Positions 58,240 to 60,459 of a DNA stretch of 60,459 nt are shown piece by piece. A model generated the notes under the pieces. The model did no database searches. It saw only the letters and a list, made by a program, of their open reading frames with translations, and was not told the DNA's origin. The position numbers and the translations under genes were made by a program. Source of the stretch: Massilia glaciei (lineage in GTDB: Bacteria; Pseudomonadota; Gammaproteobacteria; Burkholderiales; Burkholderiaceae_D); assembly GCF_003011895.2 (NCBI RefSeq), contig NZ_PXWF02000009.1, positions 1 through 60,459 on the forward strand, written 5' to 3'. Position 1 is the first letter of the stretch, and each line of letters begins with the position of its first letter.

Positions 58240-59465
58240 TGGCGCAGCACCCGCCGCAGGTCGCGCCCCTGCCCGAGTACGCGCACGCGCCGATCCTGCT
58301 GCTCATCTGCGGCTTCCTGATGCTGCAGCCGCTCTCGACCGACCTGTACCTCGCCTCGCTGCCAAGCCTGGCCACGGTGTTCAACGTGCCCGCCTCGACC
58401 GTGCAGTTGACGCTGTCGATGTTCGTGCTCGCCTTCGGCGGCGCGCAGCTGGTGGTGGGCCCGCTGTCGGACCGCTACGGCCGCCGGCCCGTGCTGCTGT
58501 GGGGCCTGTCGCTGTACGTGCTGGCCAGCGTGCTGTGCGCGCTCGCGCCCAATATAGAACTGCTGATCGCGGCGCGCTTTTTGCAGGCGCTCGGCTGCTG
58601 CTCGGCCATCATTATCGCGCGCGCGATCGTGCGCGACGCCTACGCGCCCGCCGACAGCGTGCTCGTGATCGCGCGCGCCAGCACCTGGCTCTCGCTCGCG
58701 CCGCTGCTCGGCCCCATCCTCGGCTCCTACCTGCAGGTGGCGTTTGGCTGGCGCGCCGCGTTCCTCGCGCTGTCGATTTTGTCGAGCTGCGTGCTGGCCG
58801 CCGTGGTCCTGCGCCTGCCCGAGACCAATGTGCACAAGGACCCGCGCGCCACCGAGCTGCGCGGCCTGCTGGCCAACTACAAGCTGGTGCTCGGCTCGCG
58901 CGCGTTCTGGTCGCATGCGCTGCCGGGCGCGCTGTCGTACGGCGCCATCTTCGCGTTCATCTCGGGCTCCTCGCTGGTGCTGATCCGCGTGCTGAACGTG
59001 CCGACCGAATGGTTCGGCTACTGCTTCGCGTTCGGCGTGTCTGGCTATATGACGGGCACCATCGCCTGCCGCCGCCTGATCAGCCGCTTTGGTGCCGACG
59101 CCACCCTGCGCATCGGCAGCGCGCTTTCGCTGGTTTCCGGCGCGCTCTTCCTGGCGCTGGTCGCCGCCGGCGTGGCCCACTGGGCGCTGGTGCTGGCGGC
59201 GATGTTCCTGACCATGGGCGCGCACGGGGTCAACTTCCCGGTCGCGCAAAACGGTTCGGTGACGCCGTTCCCGCAGCAGGCGGGCACCGCCGCCGGCCTG
59301 ATGGGCGCGCTGTACATGAGCGTCGCCTTCGTGGTCGGCACGGCGGTCGGCGCCAGCTTCGACGGCACCCTGCTGCCGCTGGCGCTGATCGCCTGCACGC
59401 TCGGGTTCGGCATCTTCGCCTCGGTGCGGCTGACGCGCCGCAAGATTGTGGCCGTGGCGCCGTGA
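58236..59465 (+). CDS. Bcr/CflA-family MFS drug transporter
   Basis: 409 aa, about 12 membrane helices. [38 protein letters not shown] and [19 protein letters not shown] are signatures of the Bcr/CflA multidrug branch. Starts at ATG 58236 (or the next ATG, 58239), overlapping mutL; its stop overlaps the miaA GTG start. It thus sits between mutL and miaA with coupled translation at both ends. Substrate unknown. Confidence 0.9.
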   Translation: MMAQHPPQVAPLPEYAHAPILLLICGFLMLQPLSTDLYLASLPSLATVFNVPASTVQLTLSMFVLAFGGAQLVVGPLSDRYGRRPVLLWGLSLYVLASVLCALAPNIELLIAARFLQALGCCSAIIIARAIVRDAYAPADSVLVIARASTWLSLAPLLGPILGSYLQVAFGWRAAFLALSILSSCVLAAVVLRLPETNVHKDPRATELRGLLANYKLVLGSRAFWSHALPGALSYGAIFAFISGSSLVLIRVLNVPTEWFGYCFAFGVSGYMTGTIACRRLISRFGADATLRIGSALSLVSGALFLALVAAGVAHWALVLAAMFLTMGAHGVNFPVAQNGSVTPFPQQAGTAAGLMGALYMSVAFVVGTAVGASFDGTLLPLALIACTLGFGIFASVRLTRRKIVAVAP

Positions 59466-60403
59466 AGCAGCTCGCGGTGGCCATCATGGGCCCGACCGCG
59501 TCGGGCAAAACGGCGGCCGCGCTGGCGATCGCGCGCACGCGGCCGGCCGAGATCATCTCGGTCGATTCGGCCCTGGTGTACCGCGGCATGGACATCGGCA
59601 GCGCCAAGCCGAGCGCGGAGGAGCTGGCCAGCGTGCCGCACCACCTGATCGACATCATCGACCCGACCGAGGCGTATTCGGTCGCCCAGTTCCGCGCCGA
59701 CACCTTGCGCCTGGTCGCCGAGATCAGCGCGCGCGGCAAGCTGGCGCTGCTCGTGGGCGGCACCATGATGTACTTCAAGGGCCTCACCGACGGCCTCGAC
59801 GAGCTGCCCGCGGCCGACCAGGCCCTGCGCGTGCTGCTCAACGCCGAGGCCGCGCGCATCGGCTGGCCCGGCATGCACGACAAGCTGCGCACGCTCGACC
59901 CCGAGACGGCGGCGCGGCTGGCGCCCAACGACGCCCAGCGCATCAACCGCGCGCTCGAGATTATCGAATTGACCGGCCAGCCGATGTCGGCGCTGCTGAG
60001 CGGGCGCACCAAGCTGGAGCTGCCGTTCGACCTGCTCTCGTTCGCTCTCGAGCCGTCGGACCGCGCGCTGCTGCACGCGCGCATCGCGACCCGCTTCGAC
60101 CAGATGCTCGGCGCCAGCGACGATGGCGGCATCGTGGCCGAAGTGGCCGGCCTGCGCGCGCGCGGCGACCTGCACGCGGGCCTGCCTTCGATGCGCTGCG
60201 TGGGCTATCGGCAGGCGTGGGACTACCTCGACGGCAACATCGACCGCGCCGCGCTGCGCGAGACGGGCATCATCGCCACGCGCCAACTGGCCAAGCGCCA
60301 GCTGACCTGGCTGCGCGCGATGCCGGACCGGGTGGTGATCGATTGCTTGGTGCCGGACCCGGCGGCGGCGATGCTGGCGCACCTGGACGGCATGGGGAAA
60401 TAG
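59462..60403 (+). CDS. miaA: tRNA dimethylallyltransferase MiaA
   Basis: 313 aa. Adds a dimethylallyl group to A37 of UNN-decoding tRNAs. P-loop [36 protein letters not shown] and the C-terminal [14 protein letters not shown] and [16 protein letters not shown] are diagnostic. The start codon is GTG ([14 protein letters not shown]), which overlaps the MFS stop (GTGA). It is the last gene; the remaining 56 bp show nothing. Confidence 0.96.
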   Translation: MKQLAVAIMGPTASGKTAAALAIARTRPAEIISVDSALVYRGMDIGSAKPSAEELASVPHHLIDIIDPTEAYSVAQFRADTLRLVAEISARGKLALLVGGTMMYFKGLTDGLDELPAADQALRVLLNAEAARIGWPGMHDKLRTLDPETAARLAPNDAQRINRALEIIELTGQPMSALLSGRTKLELPFDLLSFALEPSDRALLHARIATRFDQMLGASDDGGIVAEVAGLRARGDLHAGLPSMRCVGYRQAWDYLDGNIDRAALRETGIIATRQLAKRQLTWLRAMPDRVVIDCLVPDPAAAMLAHLDGMGK

Positions 60404-60459
60404 CCGTTGCGGGAATGCCCGAAAGAATTTTCAAGCGACTTGTTTCAGCAATTCTCAAT

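Overview
The window is GC-rich chromosomal DNA of a betaproteobacterium, most probably Oxalobacteraceae (Massilia/Telluria-like). This is inferred from the gene content and order (rpsU, YqeY-like, dnaG, rpoD, tRNA; queG-tsaE-amiC ... mutL-miaA), an RpoD with a long acidic insert, and families of short palindromic intergenic repeats. No phage, plasmid or insertion-sequence backbone is visible; most genes are core or common accessory genes.

Layout. 1-470: a decayed small gene and a terminator. 564-6259 (minus): tRNA(CAU), rpoD, dnaG, a YqeY-like gene, rpsU. 6429-9518 (minus): a flavoprotein, cobA, ybiB. 9669-13885 (plus): a secreted/membrane cluster of a DUF4331 protein, a small lipoprotein, a TPR protein and a HupE/UreJ-like membrane protein with an EF-hand-like motif. 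14065-15123: DAHP synthase. 15402-24340: nitrate assimilation (nitrate reductase, nirD, nirB, divergent nitrate transporter, PP2C/protein kinase fusion). 24395-26430: tsaD and an exo/endonuclease-phosphatase family protein. 26758-29753 (minus): a nitrate-type ABC transporter. 29970-35958: DUF427, DsbA-like, plsY, ybaK, a second exo/endonuclease-phosphatase protein, and a PAS-GGDEF-EAL protein. 36397-40746: an RND efflux pair. 40854-42524: a small charged protein, xerD, ogt. 42826-48884: a TRAP dicarboxylate transporter and its divergent two-component system. 48898-60403: a DUF3052-like protein, queG, tsaE, amiC, a mutarotase, alpha carbonic anhydrase, DedA, a cyclophilin, mutL, an MFS transporter and miaA.

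How the genes work together. Nitrate can enter through either the MFS or the ABC transporter. The molybdenum reductase reduces it to nitrite and NirBD reduces nitrite to ammonium. CobA makes the precursor of the siroheme that NirB needs. Sequence-level evidence ties these units into one nitrogen regulon. The nirB and transporter genes diverge from a 222-bp region with a sigma-54 -24/-12 promoter facing each way around three NtrC-like sites spaced exactly 24 bp. The ABC transporter gene has its own near-consensus sigma-54 promoter with two more NtrC-like sites. DctP, DctQ and DctM are probably controlled by the adjacent DctS/DctR-like pair.

Two further themes stand out. Short tandem repeats (6, 11, 12, 14, 15, 16, 18, 19, 24 and 30 bp units) are frequent between genes and in low-complexity protein tails. 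REP-like palindromes mark many gene borders, including a large array separating dctP from dctQM. The DUF4331/lipoprotein/TPR/HupE cluster is the best candidate here for an uncharacterised system.
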